The position numbers were made by a program, and so were the translations under genes. Below, piece by piece: positions 44,701 to 55,940 of a DNA stretch of 64,000 bases (position 1 is the first letter of the stretch; every line of letters begins with the position of its first letter). This DNA is from Chitinophaga pinensis (GTDB lineage: Bacteria > Bacteroidota > Bacteroidia > NS11-12g > UBA9320), in assembly GCA_945907065.1 (NCBI GenBank), contig CAMDSC010000003.1, positions 1-64,000 on the forward strand, written 5' to 3'. The notes under the pieces are model-generated. The model was not told the DNA's origin, searched no databases, and was given only the letters and a program-made list of their open reading frames with translations.

Positions 44701-45546
44701 GAGAAAAATGCTCTAATTGTTCAGATTTTTAATAATTTTAAGTATAAATATAATGATGTAACTACCGAATTTAAGCGTAAGTATTATGCCATTAGTGTAG
44801 GTGATGAATTGCCAACAGGTATACTTAAAATGGCTAAGGTTTATATAGCTCACAAACGTAAATTAAAAGTGGGTGATAAAATGGCTGGTCGTCACGGAAA
44901 CAAAGGTATTGTGGCCAAAATTGTACCTGAAGAAGATATGCCTTTCCTTGAGGATGGAACCCCTGTTGATATAGTTCTTAACCCTCTTGGTGTGCCTTCG
45001 CGTATGAACTTAGGACAGATTTATGAAACTGTATTAGGATGGGCTGGAAAAGAATTAGGTTTGAAATTCGCAACTCCAATTTTTGATGGAGCTTCTGAAA
45101 AGGAAATTTGTGATTTAGTAGACAAAGCAAAACTTCCTAAATGGGGTTATACTCACCTTTACAACGGATTAACAGGTGAAAGATTTGACCAAAAAACCAC
45201 CGTAGGTGTAATTTATATGCTTAAACTTGGTCACTTGGTTGATGATAAAATGCACGCAAGAAGTATCGGACCATACTCACTTATTACGCAGCAGCCATTG
45301 GGTGGTAAAGCTCAATTTGGAGGTCAGCGTTTTGGTGAGATGGAAGTTTGGGCTCTTGAAGCATTTGGAGCAGCAAATATTCTTCGTGAAATTTTAACCA
45401 TAAAATCAGATGATATTATGGGTCGTGCCAAGGCTTATGAAGCTATAGTAAAAGGTGATAATCTTGGGGAACCAGGAATACCAGAATCCTTTAACGTATT
45501 GGTACATGAATTACGTGGATTAGGATTAGATGTAACATTTGAATAA
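41734..45546 (+). CDS. rpoB: RNA polymerase beta subunit
   Basis: A 1270-residue catalytic subunit. Recognisable elements are the rifampicin-region core [40 protein letters not shown] in pieces (about 475-515), RYTHTEE-like middle parts, and the C-terminal [28 protein letters not shown] and [29 protein letters not shown], again in pieces. Start is a TTG (41734); homologues begin at the [13 protein letters not shown] segment, so no later start is possible. Rif-region residues are the wild-type-like ones. Confidence 0.98.
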   Translation: MSKNITSTERVNFASIGKVIDYPDFLDIQVQSFGEFFQLETSSENRKNEGLFKVFAENFPITDTRNIFVLEFLDYFVDPPRYNTDECIERGLTYAVPLKAKLKLSCNDIEHEDFETIVQDVYLGPIPYMTPSGTFIINGAERVIVSQLHRSPGVFFGQTYHSNGTKLYSARIIPFKGSWIEFATDVNNVMYAYIDRKKKFPVTTLLRAIGYETDKDILDIFGLAEEIKVSKSGLKKVLGRRLAARVLRSWIEDFVDEDTGEVVSIERNEIIIERDTILEDRQIDDIIEAGVKTIILTREDDNKNDFAIIQNTLQKDTSNSGKEAVEHIYRQLRNTDPPDEETARGIIERLFFSDKRYDLGDVGRYRINKKLKLDIPMETKVLTKPDIISIIKFLIDLSNSRTDVDDIDHLSNRRVRTVGEQLYAQFGVGLARMARTIRERMNIRDNEVFTPTDLINARTLASVINSFFGTNQLSQFMDQTNPLAEITHKRRLSALGPGGLSRDRAGFEVRDVHYTHYGRLCTIETPEGPNIGLISSLCVHAKINTLGFIETPYRKVVGGKVDNKGGVIYLSAEEEDGKIIAQANAQLDAEGNFQTNEVKARFEGDFPMVEPAKLQFMDVAPNQIVSIAASLIPFLEHDDANRALMGSNMQRQAVPLFRPESPIVGTGLEKKVATDSRTLMIADGDGVVEYVDATEIRVRYIHTEEMELASFGGEVRSYKLTKFRRTNQNTTVNLRPIVSKGQKVKKGDVLVEGYATQLGELALGRNLMVAFMPWQGYNFEDAIVISEKVVKEDYFTSLHITEYDLEVRDTKRGEEELTNDIPNVSEEATKNLDENGLIRIGARVKEGDILIGKITPKGETEPSPEEKLLRAIFGDKAGDVKDASYKAPPSTEGIIVDKKLFKRTKKDKNSKAEEKGQLVKIEAEYDKNIAKLKSILIDKLFRVVNGKTSQGVYNIYGEEVISKGTKFTLKNIGDIDFSIVSYNNWTTDQEKNALIVQIFNNFKYKYNDVTTEFKRKYYAISVGDELPTGILKMAKVYIAHKRKLKVGDKMAGRHGNKGIVAKIVPEEDMPFLEDGTPVDIVLNPLGVPSRMNLGQIYETVLGWAGKELGLKFATPIFDGASEKEICDLVDKAKLPKWGYTHLYNGLTGERFDQKTTVGVIYMLKLGHLVDDKMHARSIGPYSLITQQPLGGKAQFGGQRFGEMEVWALEAFGAANILREILTIKSDDIMGRAKAYEAIVKGDNLGEPGIPESFNVLVHELRGLGLDVTFE

Positions 45547-45573
45547 TTATTAATTATTTTTTAGAAGTAAAAC

Positions 45574-48500
45574 ATGTCATTTAATAAAAAAGATTTAAGA
45601 TTAAAAAGTAATTTCACCCAAATAAGGATAAGTTTAGCTTCGCCTGAAATTATCCTTCAACGTTCTTATGGTGAAGTAATAAAACCTGAAACAATAAACT
45701 ATCGTTCGTATAAACCTGAAATGGGAGGATTATTCTGTGAAAGAATATTTGGCCCCGTTAAGGACTATGAATGCCATTGTGGAAAGTACAAGCGTATTCG
45801 TTACAAGGGTATTGTTTGCGACCGTTGTGGAGTAGAGGTAACAGAGAAAAAAGTAAGACGCGAAAGAATGGGCCATATTGAATTGGTTGTTCCTGTAGCA
45901 CATATTTGGTATTTCCGTTCATTACCAAATAAAATTGGTTATTTGTTAGGATTACCTACTAAAAAATTAGATATGCTTATTTACTACGAGCGTTATGTAG
46001 TAATTCAAGCTGGTATAAAGGCTGAAGATGGTGTAAACTATCTTGACTTTTTAACCGAAGAAGAATATTTAGATATACTTGATACTTTACCAAAAGATAA
46101 TTTCTATTTGGATGATAAAGATCCTAATAAATTTATTGCCAAAATGGGTGGTGATGCTATGTGGGAACTATTATCACGTATTAAATTAGATGAACTTTCT
46201 TATGGTTTACGTCACCAAGCTGCGAATGAAACCTCTCAACAGCGTAAAGCAGAAGCTTTAAAGCGTTTGAAAGTAATAAGCAGTTTCCGTGATTCTAATT
46301 CACGTTTTGAAAATCGTCCGGAATGGATGATTTTGAAAATGTTACCGGTTATTCCACCAGAATTACGTCCTTTAGTTCCTTTGGAAGGTGGACGTTTTGC
46401 AACATCGGATTTAAATGATTTATATCGTCGTGTAATTATTCGTAACAACCGTTTAAAAAGACTTATAGAAATTAAGGCACCGGAAGTAATTTTACGTAAC
46501 GAAAAGCGAATGCTTCAGGAGTCGGTAGATTCATTGTTGGATAATACTCGTCGTGCCAATGCTGTAAAATCTGAAGGTAACCGTCCGTTAAAATCCTTGA
46601 GTGATATGCTAAAAGGTAAGCAAGGACGTTTCCGTCAAAATCTTTTAGGCAAAAGGGTTGACTATTCAGGTCGATCGGTAATTGTGGTTGGACCATGGTT
46701 AAAATTGCACGAATGCGGTTTACCAAAAGGTATGGCTGCTGAGTTGTTTAAACCTTTTATTATTCGCCGCTTAATTGAGCGTGGGGTAGTAAAAACAGTT
46801 AAATCTGCTAAGAAAATTGTTGACAGAAAAGACCCAGTTATTTGGGAAATTCTTGAAAATATATTGAAAGGGCACCCTATAATGTTAAACAGGGCCCCTA
46901 CACTTCACAGATTGGGTATACAATCTTTTCAACCAAAATTAGTGGAAGGAAAAGCTATTCAATTACACCCTTTAACTTGTACAGGATTTAATGCGGATTT
47001 TGACGGTGACCAGATGGCTGTTCACGTTCCATTGGGCCATGCGGCAATATTAGAAGCTCAGCTTTTAATGCTTGCTCCTCATAATATTCTGAATCCTGCT
47101 AATGGTGCACCTATTGCGGTTCCTTCTCAGGACATGGTTTTGGGATTGTACTACATGACCAAAATTAGAAAAAGCACTAAGGAGCATCCTGTAAAAGGTG
47201 AAGGCATGACTTTCTATTCAGATGAAGAAGTTACCATAGCCTTTAACGAAGGAAAAATAGATCTTCACGCAATTATTAAAATTAAAACTATTGTTCGTGA
47301 GAATAAAGTATTAGTTACTAAAATAATTGAAACAGGAGTTGGTAGAGTATTATTTAATCAATTTGTACCAAAAGAAGTTGGATTTATCAATTTGGTATTA
47401 ACCAAAAAATCACTGCGTGATATCATTGGAGATTTGGTAAAAATGACCGGGATTGCTGTAACAGCTGAATTCCTTGATAATATTAAAGACTTAGGATTTA
47501 AGTTCTCTTTTAAAGGTGGATTATCATTTAACATTGCTGATATTCCGGTACCAGTAGAAAAAGATAGTTTGGTAGCTAATGCTAAAAAAGAGGTTGAAGA
47601 AGTTTGGAGTAATTATAACAATGGATTTATAACTAACAACGAACGATATAATCAGGTAATTGATATTTGGACACGTGTTAACTCAAAAGTTTCCGATGCA
47701 CTTATCAAACAATTAACTGGAGATAACCAAGGTTTTAATCCGATATTTATGATGTTGGATTCAGGAGCGAGGGGTTCTAAGGAACAAATTCGTCAGTTAG
47801 GTGGTATGAGGGGATTGATGGCAAAACCACAGAAAAAAGTTGGTGGCGGCGGAGGTGAAATTATCGAGAATCCGATTTTATCAAATTTTAAAGACGGACT
47901 TTCTGTATTAGAATATTTTATTTCTACCCACGGTGCTCGTAAAGGTTTGGCGGACACGGCTTTAAAAACGGCTGATGCTGGTTATTTAACACGTCGTTTA
48001 CATGATGTGGCACAAGATGTAGTAATTTCGATTGAAGATTGCCAAACATTGCGTGGAATTGAAATGACAGCTTTAAAAGACAATGAAGAAGTTGTAGAAT
48101 CTTTATATGAAAGAATTTTAGGACGTTCATGCCTGTATGATATTCATAACCCGTTAACAGGTGAATTAATTTGTATAGCAGGTTCTGAATTGTCAGAAGA
48201 TATTTGTGAGCAAATAGAAAATTCACCAATAGAAACTGTTGAAATTCGTTCAGTACTTACTTGCGAATCAAAAGCTGGAGTGTGTGTGAAATGTTATGGA
48301 AGAAATCTTGCTTCAGGACGTGTTGTTCAAAATGGTGAAGCCGTTGGTGTTATTGCAGCACAATCCATTGGTGAACCTGGAACACAGCTTACTCTTCGTA
48401 CATTCCACACGGGTGGTGCGGCATCGGGTATTGCTTCTGAATCTACAATGTTTGCTAAATTTGGAGGTAAAGCTGAATTTGACGGAGTTAAAACAGTAAA

Positions 48501-49890
48501 GACAACCGAAGATAATGGGGATGAAATAACTATCGTTATTGGTCGTTCAGGAGAAGTTAGGATTATGGACGATAAAGAAGCCGATCCTATTATCACAATG
48601 AACGTTCCTTACGGTGCTCATTTATTAATAAATGATGGTCAAAAAATAACTAAGGGGGATGCTATTTGTAAATGGGATCCATTTAACGCGGTTATTGTGA
48701 GTGATGTTCCGGGAAAAGTATTGTATAAGGATATTGTTGACGGTTTAACTTACCGTGAAGAAATAGACGAACAAACTGGTCACGTTGAAAAGGTGATGAT
48801 AGAAAGTAAGGACAAAAAACTGGTTCCTGTACTTGAATTAACCGGAAAAGGTGAAGAAATTATTAAAGAATTTAACTTACCTGTTGGTGCACATATTGTG
48901 GTAGAGAATGGTGAAAAGATTAAAATCGGAACTATTCTTGTAAAAATCCCTAGAACACTTGGTAAAACAGGTGACATTACAGGAGGTTTGCCACGTGTAA
49001 CTGAATTATTTGAAGCACGTAATCCATCAAATCCAGCCATCGTTTCTGAAATTGAAGGTATTGTTATTTATGGTGGTATTAAACGTGGAAACAGAGAGAT
49101 TACTATTGAATCAAAAGATGGTTTAAAGAAAAAGTACTTGGTACCTTTATCTAAACACATTTTGGTTCAGGATGGTGATTTCATCAAAGCTGGTTTCCCA
49201 TTATCAGACGGTGCTATTACCCCTCAGGATATTTTAAGTATTCAAGGGCCGGGTGCCGTTCAACGTTATATATTGAATGGTATTCAGGAAGTTTATCGTT
49301 TGCAGGGGGTTAAGATTAATGACAAACATATTGAAGTGATCGTGAGACAAATGATGCAAAAGGTACAAATTGTAGAACCTGGAGATACTAAATTCCTTGA
49401 AGGAGAATATGTTGAAAAACTGGACTTCAAAGAAGAGAATGACTTTATCTACGATCAAAAAGTGGTAATAGAAGAAGGAGAAAGTACTTCTTTAAAGCTG
49501 GGACAAATTGTAAGCTTACGTCGTTTGCGTGATGAAAACTCAATGCTTCGTCGTAAGGATATGAAGATAGTTGCGGTTCGTGATGCTGTGCCTGCTACAT
49601 CTTCTCCATTGCTTATGGGTATTACCCGTTCGTCATTGGGTACATACAGTTGGTTAAGTGCTGCATCGTTCCAGGAAACTACCAAAGTACTGAACGAAGC
49701 TGCAATAGCCGGTAAGGTAGATCAAATGCTAGGTTTGAAAGAAAACGTTATCACAGGACACTTAATTCCAGCTGGTACAGGAATGAGAAGCTACCAAAAT
49801 TTAGTGGTAGGTTCTCGCGAAGAATACGACTTACTTATGGCCTCAAAAGAGGCAGATAAAGAAGAAGTAGTAGAAGAAATGTCAAACTAA
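45574..49890 (+). CDS. rpoC: RNA polymerase beta-prime subunit
   Basis: A 1438-residue catalytic subunit. The N-terminal zinc-binding [23 protein letters not shown] (about 68-91, in pieces), the catalytic [15 protein letters not shown] (about 470-484) carrying the Mg-binding Asp triad, the bridge helix and trigger-loop region, the second zinc site [17 protein letters not shown] and the [15 protein letters not shown] motif are all in place. 27 bp after rpoB and followed by a strong terminator. Confidence 0.98.
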   Translation: MSFNKKDLRLKSNFTQIRISLASPEIILQRSYGEVIKPETINYRSYKPEMGGLFCERIFGPVKDYECHCGKYKRIRYKGIVCDRCGVEVTEKKVRRERMGHIELVVPVAHIWYFRSLPNKIGYLLGLPTKKLDMLIYYERYVVIQAGIKAEDGVNYLDFLTEEEYLDILDTLPKDNFYLDDKDPNKFIAKMGGDAMWELLSRIKLDELSYGLRHQAANETSQQRKAEALKRLKVISSFRDSNSRFENRPEWMILKMLPVIPPELRPLVPLEGGRFATSDLNDLYRRVIIRNNRLKRLIEIKAPEVILRNEKRMLQESVDSLLDNTRRANAVKSEGNRPLKSLSDMLKGKQGRFRQNLLGKRVDYSGRSVIVVGPWLKLHECGLPKGMAAELFKPFIIRRLIERGVVKTVKSAKKIVDRKDPVIWEILENILKGHPIMLNRAPTLHRLGIQSFQPKLVEGKAIQLHPLTCTGFNADFDGDQMAVHVPLGHAAILEAQLLMLAPHNILNPANGAPIAVPSQDMVLGLYYMTKIRKSTKEHPVKGEGMTFYSDEEVTIAFNEGKIDLHAIIKIKTIVRENKVLVTKIIETGVGRVLFNQFVPKEVGFINLVLTKKSLRDIIGDLVKMTGIAVTAEFLDNIKDLGFKFSFKGGLSFNIADIPVPVEKDSLVANAKKEVEEVWSNYNNGFITNNERYNQVIDIWTRVNSKVSDALIKQLTGDNQGFNPIFMMLDSGARGSKEQIRQLGGMRGLMAKPQKKVGGGGGEIIENPILSNFKDGLSVLEYFISTHGARKGLADTALKTADAGYLTRRLHDVAQDVVISIEDCQTLRGIEMTALKDNEEVVESLYERILGRSCLYDIHNPLTGELICIAGSELSEDICEQIENSPIETVEIRSVLTCESKAGVCVKCYGRNLASGRVVQNGEAVGVIAAQSIGEPGTQLTLRTFHTGGAASGIASESTMFAKFGGKAEFDGVKTVKTTEDNGDEITIVIGRSGEVRIMDDKEADPIITMNVPYGAHLLINDGQKITKGDAICKWDPFNAVIVSDVPGKVLYKDIVDGLTYREEIDEQTGHVEKVMIESKDKKLVPVLELTGKGEEIIKEFNLPVGAHIVVENGEKIKIGTILVKIPRTLGKTGDITGGLPRVTELFEARNPSNPAIVSEIEGIVIYGGIKRGNREITIESKDGLKKKYLVPLSKHILVQDGDFIKAGFPLSDGAITPQDILSIQGPGAVQRYILNGIQEVYRLQGVKINDKHIEVIVRQMMQKVQIVEPGDTKFLEGEYVEKLDFKEENDFIYDQKVVIEEGESTSLKLGQIVSLRRLRDENSMLRRKDMKIVAVRDAVPATSSPLLMGITRSSLGTYSWLSAASFQETTKVLNEAAIAGKVDQMLGLKENVITGHLIPAGTGMRSYQNLVVGSREEYDLLMASKEADKEEVVEEMSN

Positions 49891-49909
49891 TATTAAAATT
49901 TAAAATAAC

Positions 49910-49940
49910 ACAAAAGGGAGATTAATAGTCTCCCTTTTGT
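49910..49940 (+). terminator. rpoC terminator
   Basis: Perfect 12-bp stem, ACAAAAGGGAGA (49910-49921) with TCTCCCTTTTGT (49929-49940) and a 7-nt loop. It lies just after rpoC and before the DUF3467 gene, so that gene is expressed by readthrough or its own promoter. Confidence 0.85.
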
Positions 49941-49956
49941 TTAAACAAAAAAAATC

Positions 49957-50271
49957 ATGGCAAAAAAAGAAAACGAAAATCAAATAGATATTGAATTATC
50001 TGAAGAAGTTGCCGAAGGAATTTATTCTAACTTAGCTATCATATCGCATTCCAATGCTGAGTTTGTAGTGGATTTTGTAAGGATGCTTCCTGGAGTGCCA
50101 AAGGCAAAAGTAAAATCAAGAATTGTACTTACACCTCAACATGCCAAACGCTTATTATTAGCGTTGGGTGAAAATATCAATAAATACGAAGATATTTTTG
50201 GAAACATTGAAATGCATGAAGGCCAGCAAGGATTCCCAATGAATTTTAGCGGGCCAATGGGAGAAGCTTAA
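49957..50271 (+). CDS. DUF3467 family protein
   Basis: A 104-residue acidic cytoplasmic protein. IDIELSEEVAEGIYSNLAIISHSNAEFVVDFVRMLPG, in parts, followed by AKVKSRIVLTPQHAKRLLLALGENINKYE, is the conserved DUF3467 sequence, of unknown function. The gene follows rpoC in most Bacteroidota that I know of, which hints at a role with RNA polymerase or gene expression. The rpoC terminator lies between them. Confidence 0.9.
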   Translation: MAKKENENQIDIELSEEVAEGIYSNLAIISHSNAEFVVDFVRMLPGVPKAKVKSRIVLTPQHAKRLLLALGENINKYEDIFGNIEMHEGQQGFPMNFSGPMGEA

Positions 50272-50290
50272 AAAATTATATAAATGCTTT

Positions 50291-50327
50291 AAAAAAGGTT
50301 TGATTCCAAAAGAATCAAACCTTTTTT
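50291..50327 (+). terminator. DUF3467 terminator
   Basis: 16-bp perfect stem: AAAAAAGGTTTGATTC (50291-50306) with GAATCAAACCTTTTTT (50312-50327) and loop CAAAA. The T-run on the 3' arm makes it a strong intrinsic terminator at the end of the rpoBC region. Confidence 0.9.
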
Positions 50328-50466
50328 GTTGCAACAATTTTATGTTTTGCAGCATCATTATAAGTGTTGAGAAATGCCATATTAGTGCAAAAGTTTATAA
50401 AAACCTCAGATTAGGTCGCAACCTATCGTAAGTTTGACTGTCTAAGAATTAAAGGGTTTTTAATCC

Positions 50467-53400
50467 ATGAGTAGAAAAATACTTTTATCTATAGTTATTA
50501 GTTTAATTCTTTCCGTTTCCTCAATGGCTAATCATTTGGCAGGAGGAGAAATTACTTATAAATATTTAGGCAATCAAAAATATGATGTTACGTTTAAGTT
50601 TTATAGAGATTGTAGGGGAGGGTCTTTGATTTCACCAAGCTTTAAACTATTAGATGTAAATACAACTGCAGAATTATACCTTTATCCTAACTTGGTTAGT
50701 ATTCGTGATATTTCCAATGTGTGTGATACATTTTCTAAAAAGTGCAATCCATCTAATAAACCAATCAGCACATCAGTACCAATATTTGAAGAGCATATTT
50801 ATACGTATCAAATTGATTTTAATGGAAATGAATCAAGTTTTAACAAAGCTTGTCTATTGAAAATCGGAATGGGGCAATGTTGCAGGCCTTCTAATTTGAC
50901 TACAGGTGGAGCTAGTAATAATTTTTGGGTTACCGCAAGTTTTAATTTGTGCACCGCACAAAAAAATTCATCTCCAGTTTTTTTAACTCCCCCTATTTTA
51001 AGCCTTTGTTGTAATCAACCCGTCTATGTAAGTTATACCGCAGTCGATACTATCGACAGAGATTCTCTATCATTTTCTTTAACTGAGCCAATGCAAAATT
51101 GGTTTAGTAAAGTGGATTGGTCCTCTGCTCGCAGTTACAAAAGTCCCTTAGAAGATTATTGGCCTATTGGGTATGACAAAAACAAAGGCCCAAATCCAAA
51201 TGTAAATCCACCAATTGGAACTTATTTTGATGAATACGAAGGAGGAATGATTTTTACCCCAACAAATTGTGCGGAGATAACAAAAGTGGCAATAAAAGTA
51301 ACCGAATGGCGAAAAGATAGTACTGGTAAATATAAAGCTATTGGAGATATTACACGCGATCTTATTTTAAATATCATTACGTGTCCTGATAATAATTCTC
51401 CACTGCTTTATGGTCCTTATAAATATAATGTGTGTGCCGGAAATCAAATTTGTTTCACAATTACATCAGATGATAAACAGTTTATTCCAGCACCACCTAA
51501 AAAACCGAATCCCCCTGATACTGTTTCCCTGAGTTGGAACAATCCTATAAAAAATGCTTCATTAACAATTGTAGACCCAAAAGAAAGGCTTCAAAGGGTG
51601 AAATTTTGCTGGATACCAAAAGAATCAGATGTTAGTAGTATCCCATATGTATTTACAGTAACAGCCGAAGATAATCATTGTCCCGGAATTGCAAAAACAA
51701 GTAAATCGTATTCCATCATTGTTAAGCCTCTAGCAAAAACCAATCGTATAACTAAAGCAATTGCCGATAATAAAATAGCATTGGAAAGCCAGATTATTAA
51801 TATCACTGGAACACCAACTTATTTATGGGATATTGTTGATACAACGGGAAAGGTTATTTCCAATACTAATAATTTCTACTTTTTGAAAACAAAATCATAT
51901 AAATCTATTTCATCCAAAGATACTGTTGTATTCAGAAAAAAGGGGATATACTTCATCCGTCATACCATCAATACCTCACCTGTAAATTGTCCTACATTGT
52001 ATTTTGATACTGTAAAAATACCAGATGTAATGGATGTTAGATTTTTTGTTACCTCAGATACCGCAGTTTGCAAAGGGTGGGGACTTGATTTTAATGCTAA
52101 GGTAATAAATGCTACAGCACCCTATAGTTTTAAATGGGGAAAAGGAACACCTACTTCATCAAGCTACTTATATTATGAAGTTCTTCGCGACAGCATTATA
52201 GAATTAGAGGTGACTGATGCTAAAGGACAAAAGATGTACAGTTGGTGTAATATAAAATTATTAAAAAGTACTATTGACGCAGGATTAGATAAAGTCATTT
52301 GTAAAAGCGACAGTATTTCATTAATTGCTAGTGCTACAAATTTTTCAAGTATAATTTCATGGTCTTGGTTTTTTAAAGGGAATAAAATAGGTAGTCAAAA
52401 TCCTATAAAGGTATCAGATGCCGGATTATATGCAGCTAAAGCAACTGATAGCACGGGATGTTTTTCTAAGGACAGTGTTTTGGTCACAAACTTTCTTTTG
52501 CCAATTATTAAACTTAACGACAGCAGTTATTGTCAGGATAAAAATACATTGAATCAATTTGAATTAATCTTAAAGCCTATTAATATTAATCTTTATAATA
52601 ATGTTCAATGGAAACTTTTAAAGTCTTTAAAAAATCCAAAAGGTTTGGATAACACATTGACTGATTTACTTGCTGATTTAGACACAACCCTTAATTATAA
52701 TTTTTCAGTTGACTTTGATAAATCGCGAATAAACCTAGGAGCAAAAAACAAAGATTCTTTAATCTTTTCAATCCAAGTAACAGATTACAACAAATGCAAG
52801 GCTTCGGATACTGGTATAATTATTATTAAAAAATCTCCAACCTTGAAATTTAAATATCAGAATAAAAAGTTTTGCAGAGGTGAAACAATCGATTTGGATA
52901 GTTTGGTAAACCAAGACGGGGATAGCCGAACATGGACAAAAGTAAATGATTCAGGTTATAGTCATTACCCAACAACCGGTGAAGTAAAAGATGGAATTAT
53001 CAACCCTTCCGATTTTAATATCCAGGGCGGTTTTTATAAAATAAACTTGTTATCAAAAACAGGGGATTGTGAAACCAAAGGCTCAATGGATTTGGACGTA
53101 AAGCCAATGCCTATCCCATTAATTGAAAAAATGGTGATGAAAGATTCCGTAAAGTTTACCGATAAATCATTGTACAACACATCCCGTTTCTGGTTTTTGG
53201 ATACTGTGCTTGTATCAAATAATACAAGTATTACATTAGGCAAAAAAGTAGCAGACGGTAAATCAATAACCTTAAAATTAGCTAATTTTAATTGCTACTT
53301 AGATACCATGTTTACTTATAAAATGGTTGGAATGAAATTTTTAAAAGATGATATAATAAAAATTTATCCCAATCCGGTTAATCAAACCTTAACTATTGAA

Positions 53401-53580
53401 ACCAATAATTCAAAGCCCTTTCAGATAAAGGTTTTAAACTCCTTAGGGCAAATAGTTTTAACAAAAGACGTGGATTTGCCTAAAGCAAAAATAGATATGG
53501 CCCAATTGTGTGAAGGAGTTTATACCTTAGAAATAGTATCTGATAGTGCAATAAGCAGATCAAGATTTATAAAAAATTAA
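50467..53580 (+). CDS. Large secreted surface protein with T9SS sorting domain
   Basis: A 1037-residue exported protein. Signal peptide about 1-21. The N-terminal region opens with NHLAGGEITYKYLGNQKYDVTFKFYRDC in pieces, a motif that recurs in Bacteroidota gliding and adhesion-type surface proteins. Cys pairs (CRG, CCRP, CCNQ) point to disulfides. Central Ig-like or PKD-like modules follow (about 330-950), and the final 75 residues form a type A T9SS C-terminal domain (KIYPNPVNQTLTIET, LCEGVYTLEIV, RSRFIKN). Function is not known; a surface adhesin or structural role is inferred. Single gene. Confidence 0.8.
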   Translation: MSRKILLSIVISLILSVSSMANHLAGGEITYKYLGNQKYDVTFKFYRDCRGGSLISPSFKLLDVNTTAELYLYPNLVSIRDISNVCDTFSKKCNPSNKPISTSVPIFEEHIYTYQIDFNGNESSFNKACLLKIGMGQCCRPSNLTTGGASNNFWVTASFNLCTAQKNSSPVFLTPPILSLCCNQPVYVSYTAVDTIDRDSLSFSLTEPMQNWFSKVDWSSARSYKSPLEDYWPIGYDKNKGPNPNVNPPIGTYFDEYEGGMIFTPTNCAEITKVAIKVTEWRKDSTGKYKAIGDITRDLILNIITCPDNNSPLLYGPYKYNVCAGNQICFTITSDDKQFIPAPPKKPNPPDTVSLSWNNPIKNASLTIVDPKERLQRVKFCWIPKESDVSSIPYVFTVTAEDNHCPGIAKTSKSYSIIVKPLAKTNRITKAIADNKIALESQIINITGTPTYLWDIVDTTGKVISNTNNFYFLKTKSYKSISSKDTVVFRKKGIYFIRHTINTSPVNCPTLYFDTVKIPDVMDVRFFVTSDTAVCKGWGLDFNAKVINATAPYSFKWGKGTPTSSSYLYYEVLRDSIIELEVTDAKGQKMYSWCNIKLLKSTIDAGLDKVICKSDSISLIASATNFSSIISWSWFFKGNKIGSQNPIKVSDAGLYAAKATDSTGCFSKDSVLVTNFLLPIIKLNDSSYCQDKNTLNQFELILKPININLYNNVQWKLLKSLKNPKGLDNTLTDLLADLDTTLNYNFSVDFDKSRINLGAKNKDSLIFSIQVTDYNKCKASDTGIIIIKKSPTLKFKYQNKKFCRGETIDLDSLVNQDGDSRTWTKVNDSGYSHYPTTGEVKDGIINPSDFNIQGGFYKINLLSKTGDCETKGSMDLDVKPMPIPLIEKMVMKDSVKFTDKSLYNTSRFWFLDTVLVSNNTSITLGKKVADGKSITLKLANFNCYLDTMFTYKMVGMKFLKDDIIKIYPNPVNQTLTIETNNSKPFQIKVLNSLGQIVLTKDVDLPKAKIDMAQLCEGVYTLEIVSDSAISRSRFIKN

Positions 53581-53628
53581 AATCAGAAATTGGATTTTAT
53601 CTGTTGTAAAAATCATTAAAATTTTAGC

Positions 53629-53659
53629 TTGTCTATTTATTCTAAAAAATTAATCTTTG
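53629..53659 (+). promoter_or_regulatory. acpP promoter
   Basis: TTG (53629-53631) and, after 20 bases, AATCTTTG (53652-53659), followed by CCCC. The -7 element differs from TAnnTTTG at its first base. The acpP ATG is 25 nt further on. Confidence 0.5.
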
Positions 53660-53684
53660 CCCCAATAATATAAAACTAAAAAAA

Positions 53685-53921
53685 ATGTCAGACATTTCAT
53701 CACGCGTTAAAGCCATTATAGTTGACAAACTTGGCGTAGAAGAATCAGAAGTTACTACAGAAGCCAGTTTCACAAACGATCTTGGCGCTGATTCATTAGA
53801 CACAGTAGAATTAATCATGGAATTTGAAAAAGAATTCAACATTGCTATTCCAGATGACCAAGCCGAAAAGATTGGTACAGTAGGACAAGCAGTAGATTAT
53901 ATTTCTGCCAACGTAAAGTAA
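53685..53921 (+). CDS. acpP: Acyl carrier protein
   Basis: A 78-residue acidic carrier of fatty acid synthesis. The phosphopantetheine site is Ser in [11 protein letters not shown] (about residue 38). Length and helices are standard. First gene of an acpP-fabF-rnc operon, with fabF 13 bp downstream. Confidence 0.98.
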   Translation: MSDISSRVKAIIVDKLGVEESEVTTEASFTNDLGADSLDTVELIMEFEKEFNIAIPDDQAEKIGTVGQAVDYISANVK

Positions 53922-53934
53922 AAATCAAAATCAT

Positions 53935-55176
53935 TTGAAACGAGTTGTTGTAACAGGTATTGGTGCCCTTACGCCCATTGGTAATACCGCTCCAGAATAC
54001 TGGGAAGCGTTGTGCAATGGTACTAGTGGTGCCAACCTAATTACTCGTTTTGATGCTGAAAAATTTAAAACAAAATTTGCCTGCGAGATAAAAAACTTTG
54101 ATGCCCAAAATTACATGGACAGAAAAGAGGCTCGCCGTATGGATCCTTTTGCTCAGTATGCCATGATTTCGGCAGATGAAGCTATTAGGGATGCTGAAAT
54201 TGAAGGTAAATTTAATCCTGATAGAACCGGAGTTATCTGGGGGTCGGGTATTGGCGGACTTACCACTTTTTTAAAGGAATGTACAGATTTTGCCAAAGGC
54301 GATGGTACGCCTCGTTTTAGCCCTTTTTTTATTCCAATGATGATTTCCGACATTGCCGGAGGTCACATTTCCATTAAATACGGTTTAAGAGGTCCTAATT
54401 TTACCACCGTTTCGGCTTGTGCATCTAGCAACAATGCCATTTTTGATGCGTTTAAGTATATTCAGCAAGGTATTTCAGATGTTATTATCACCGGAGGTTC
54501 CGAAGCCTGTGTGAATGAAGCCGCCATGGGTGGTTTCAATTCAATGAAAGCGTTGAGCGAACGAAACGATGATTTTTTAACAGCTTCACGCCCGTTTGAT
54601 ATGAACCGCGATGGATTTGTATTAGGCGAAGGTGCTGCATGTTTGGTGTTGGAAAGTTTAGACCATGCCTTGGCTAGAGGTGCTAAAATTTATGCTGAAT
54701 TAGCTGGAGGAGGTTTATCTGCCGATGCTTATCATATTTCGGCTCCACATCCCGAAGGTATTGGTGTAATTAATGTAATGAACATTGCTTTAGCCGATGC
54801 AGGAATGAAACCTGAAGATATTGATTATATCAATGTGCATGGAACAAGTACTCCATTAGGCGATATTGCAGAAACAATAGCTATAAAAAGTGTGTTTGGC
54901 GACCACGCTTATAAATTAAATATAAGCTCAACTAAATCCATGACTGGGCATTTACTGGGCGGGGCAGGAGCCGTGGAAGCTGTGGCCTCTATTATGGCTA
55001 TAAAAGAAGATATAGTTCCACCAACTATTAATCATTTTACCGATGATCCAGAATTGGATTCTCGTCTCAATTTTACGTTTAATAAAGCTCAGAAACGAAT
55101 AGTTAATACTGCATTGAGCAATACATTTGGTTTTGGTGGCCACAATGTATCCGTTATCTTTAAGAAATATATTTAA
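53935..55176 (+). CDS. fabF: 3-oxoacyl-ACP synthase II
   Basis: A 413-residue condensing enzyme that extends fatty acids, important for membrane-fluidity control. The catalytic Cys lies in SACASSNNAI (about 163), with His in NVHGTSTPLGD (about 303) and in STKSMTGHLLGGAGAVE (about 340). Start TTG 53935: KRVVVTGIGALTP is the invariant opening, so no later start works. rnc follows 3 bp after the stop. Confidence 0.97.
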   Translation: MKRVVVTGIGALTPIGNTAPEYWEALCNGTSGANLITRFDAEKFKTKFACEIKNFDAQNYMDRKEARRMDPFAQYAMISADEAIRDAEIEGKFNPDRTGVIWGSGIGGLTTFLKECTDFAKGDGTPRFSPFFIPMMISDIAGGHISIKYGLRGPNFTTVSACASSNNAIFDAFKYIQQGISDVIITGGSEACVNEAAMGGFNSMKALSERNDDFLTASRPFDMNRDGFVLGEGAACLVLESLDHALARGAKIYAELAGGGLSADAYHISAPHPEGIGVINVMNIALADAGMKPEDIDYINVHGTSTPLGDIAETIAIKSVFGDHAYKLNISSTKSMTGHLLGGAGAVEAVASIMAIKEDIVPPTINHFTDDPELDSRLNFTFNKAQKRIVNTALSNTFGFGGHNVSVIFKKYI

Positions 55177-55179
55177 ATT

Positions 55180-55938
55180 TTGAGCCGCAAAGGGCTAATA
55201 CCATTTCTGTTTAGGAATAAAGAAGATAAAACTTTTGCAAAATTATTGCGAGGTGTTACAGGTGTGTATCCTGTTAATTTAAAATTATATCATCAGGCTT
55301 TTATGCATAACTCGGCGGTATTGCATAAAAATACAGAACGCTATAGCAATGAGCGATTGGAGTTCTTGGGAGATGCGGTTATTGATTTGGTAGTTGCTGA
55401 ATTTGTTTTCAAAAAATTTCCGGGAAAAGGCGAAGGCTATCTTACAGAAATGCGTTCAAAAATTGTGAGCCGTGAGCAACTTTCAAATATTGCCCGAAAA
55501 TTGGGTATTGAAAAGCTGCTAACGCTTAACGATTCGCTTCGCAAAACTAAAACCACTAACCTTTATGGTATTGCTGGTAATGCACTGGAAGCTTTTACAG
55601 GTGCAATTTATCTTGACCATGGTTTTAAAGTAGCTCAAAAATTTGTAATTACTAAACTAATTCGTCCTTATATTGATATTGAAAATTTGGATACAATTCA
55701 TGAAAATTACAAAAGCATCCTAATTCAATGGGGGCAAAAAAATAAAAAGGTGGTTGATTTTAGATTAATAGAGGAAGTGATTGATCGACATGGAAAATTA
55801 TTTAAAATAGGAGTTTATATTGATGATGAACTTTTGTTAGATGCCTTACACCAAACCAAGAAAAAAGCCGAACAAACAGTTTCAGAAAAAGCAATCGCCC
55901 ATTTGCAATTAAATATTTCGGAGTATAAACTTACATAG
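55180..55938 (+). CDS. rnc: Ribonuclease III
   Basis: A 252-residue double-strand RNA endonuclease used in rRNA and mRNA processing. The RNase III signature NERLEFLGDAVIDLVVAEF (about 60-78) provides catalytic acidic residues; ENLDTIHENYKSILIQWGQK leads into the C-terminal dsRNA-binding domain (about 170-245). Start is TTG 55180. Its place after acpP-fabF is typical. Confidence 0.95.
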   Translation: MSRKGLIPFLFRNKEDKTFAKLLRGVTGVYPVNLKLYHQAFMHNSAVLHKNTERYSNERLEFLGDAVIDLVVAEFVFKKFPGKGEGYLTEMRSKIVSREQLSNIARKLGIEKLLTLNDSLRKTKTTNLYGIAGNALEAFTGAIYLDHGFKVAQKFVITKLIRPYIDIENLDTIHENYKSILIQWGQKNKKVVDFRLIEEVIDRHGKLFKIGVYIDDELLLDALHQTKKKAEQTVSEKAIAHLQLNISEYKLT

Positions 55939-55940
55939 AT

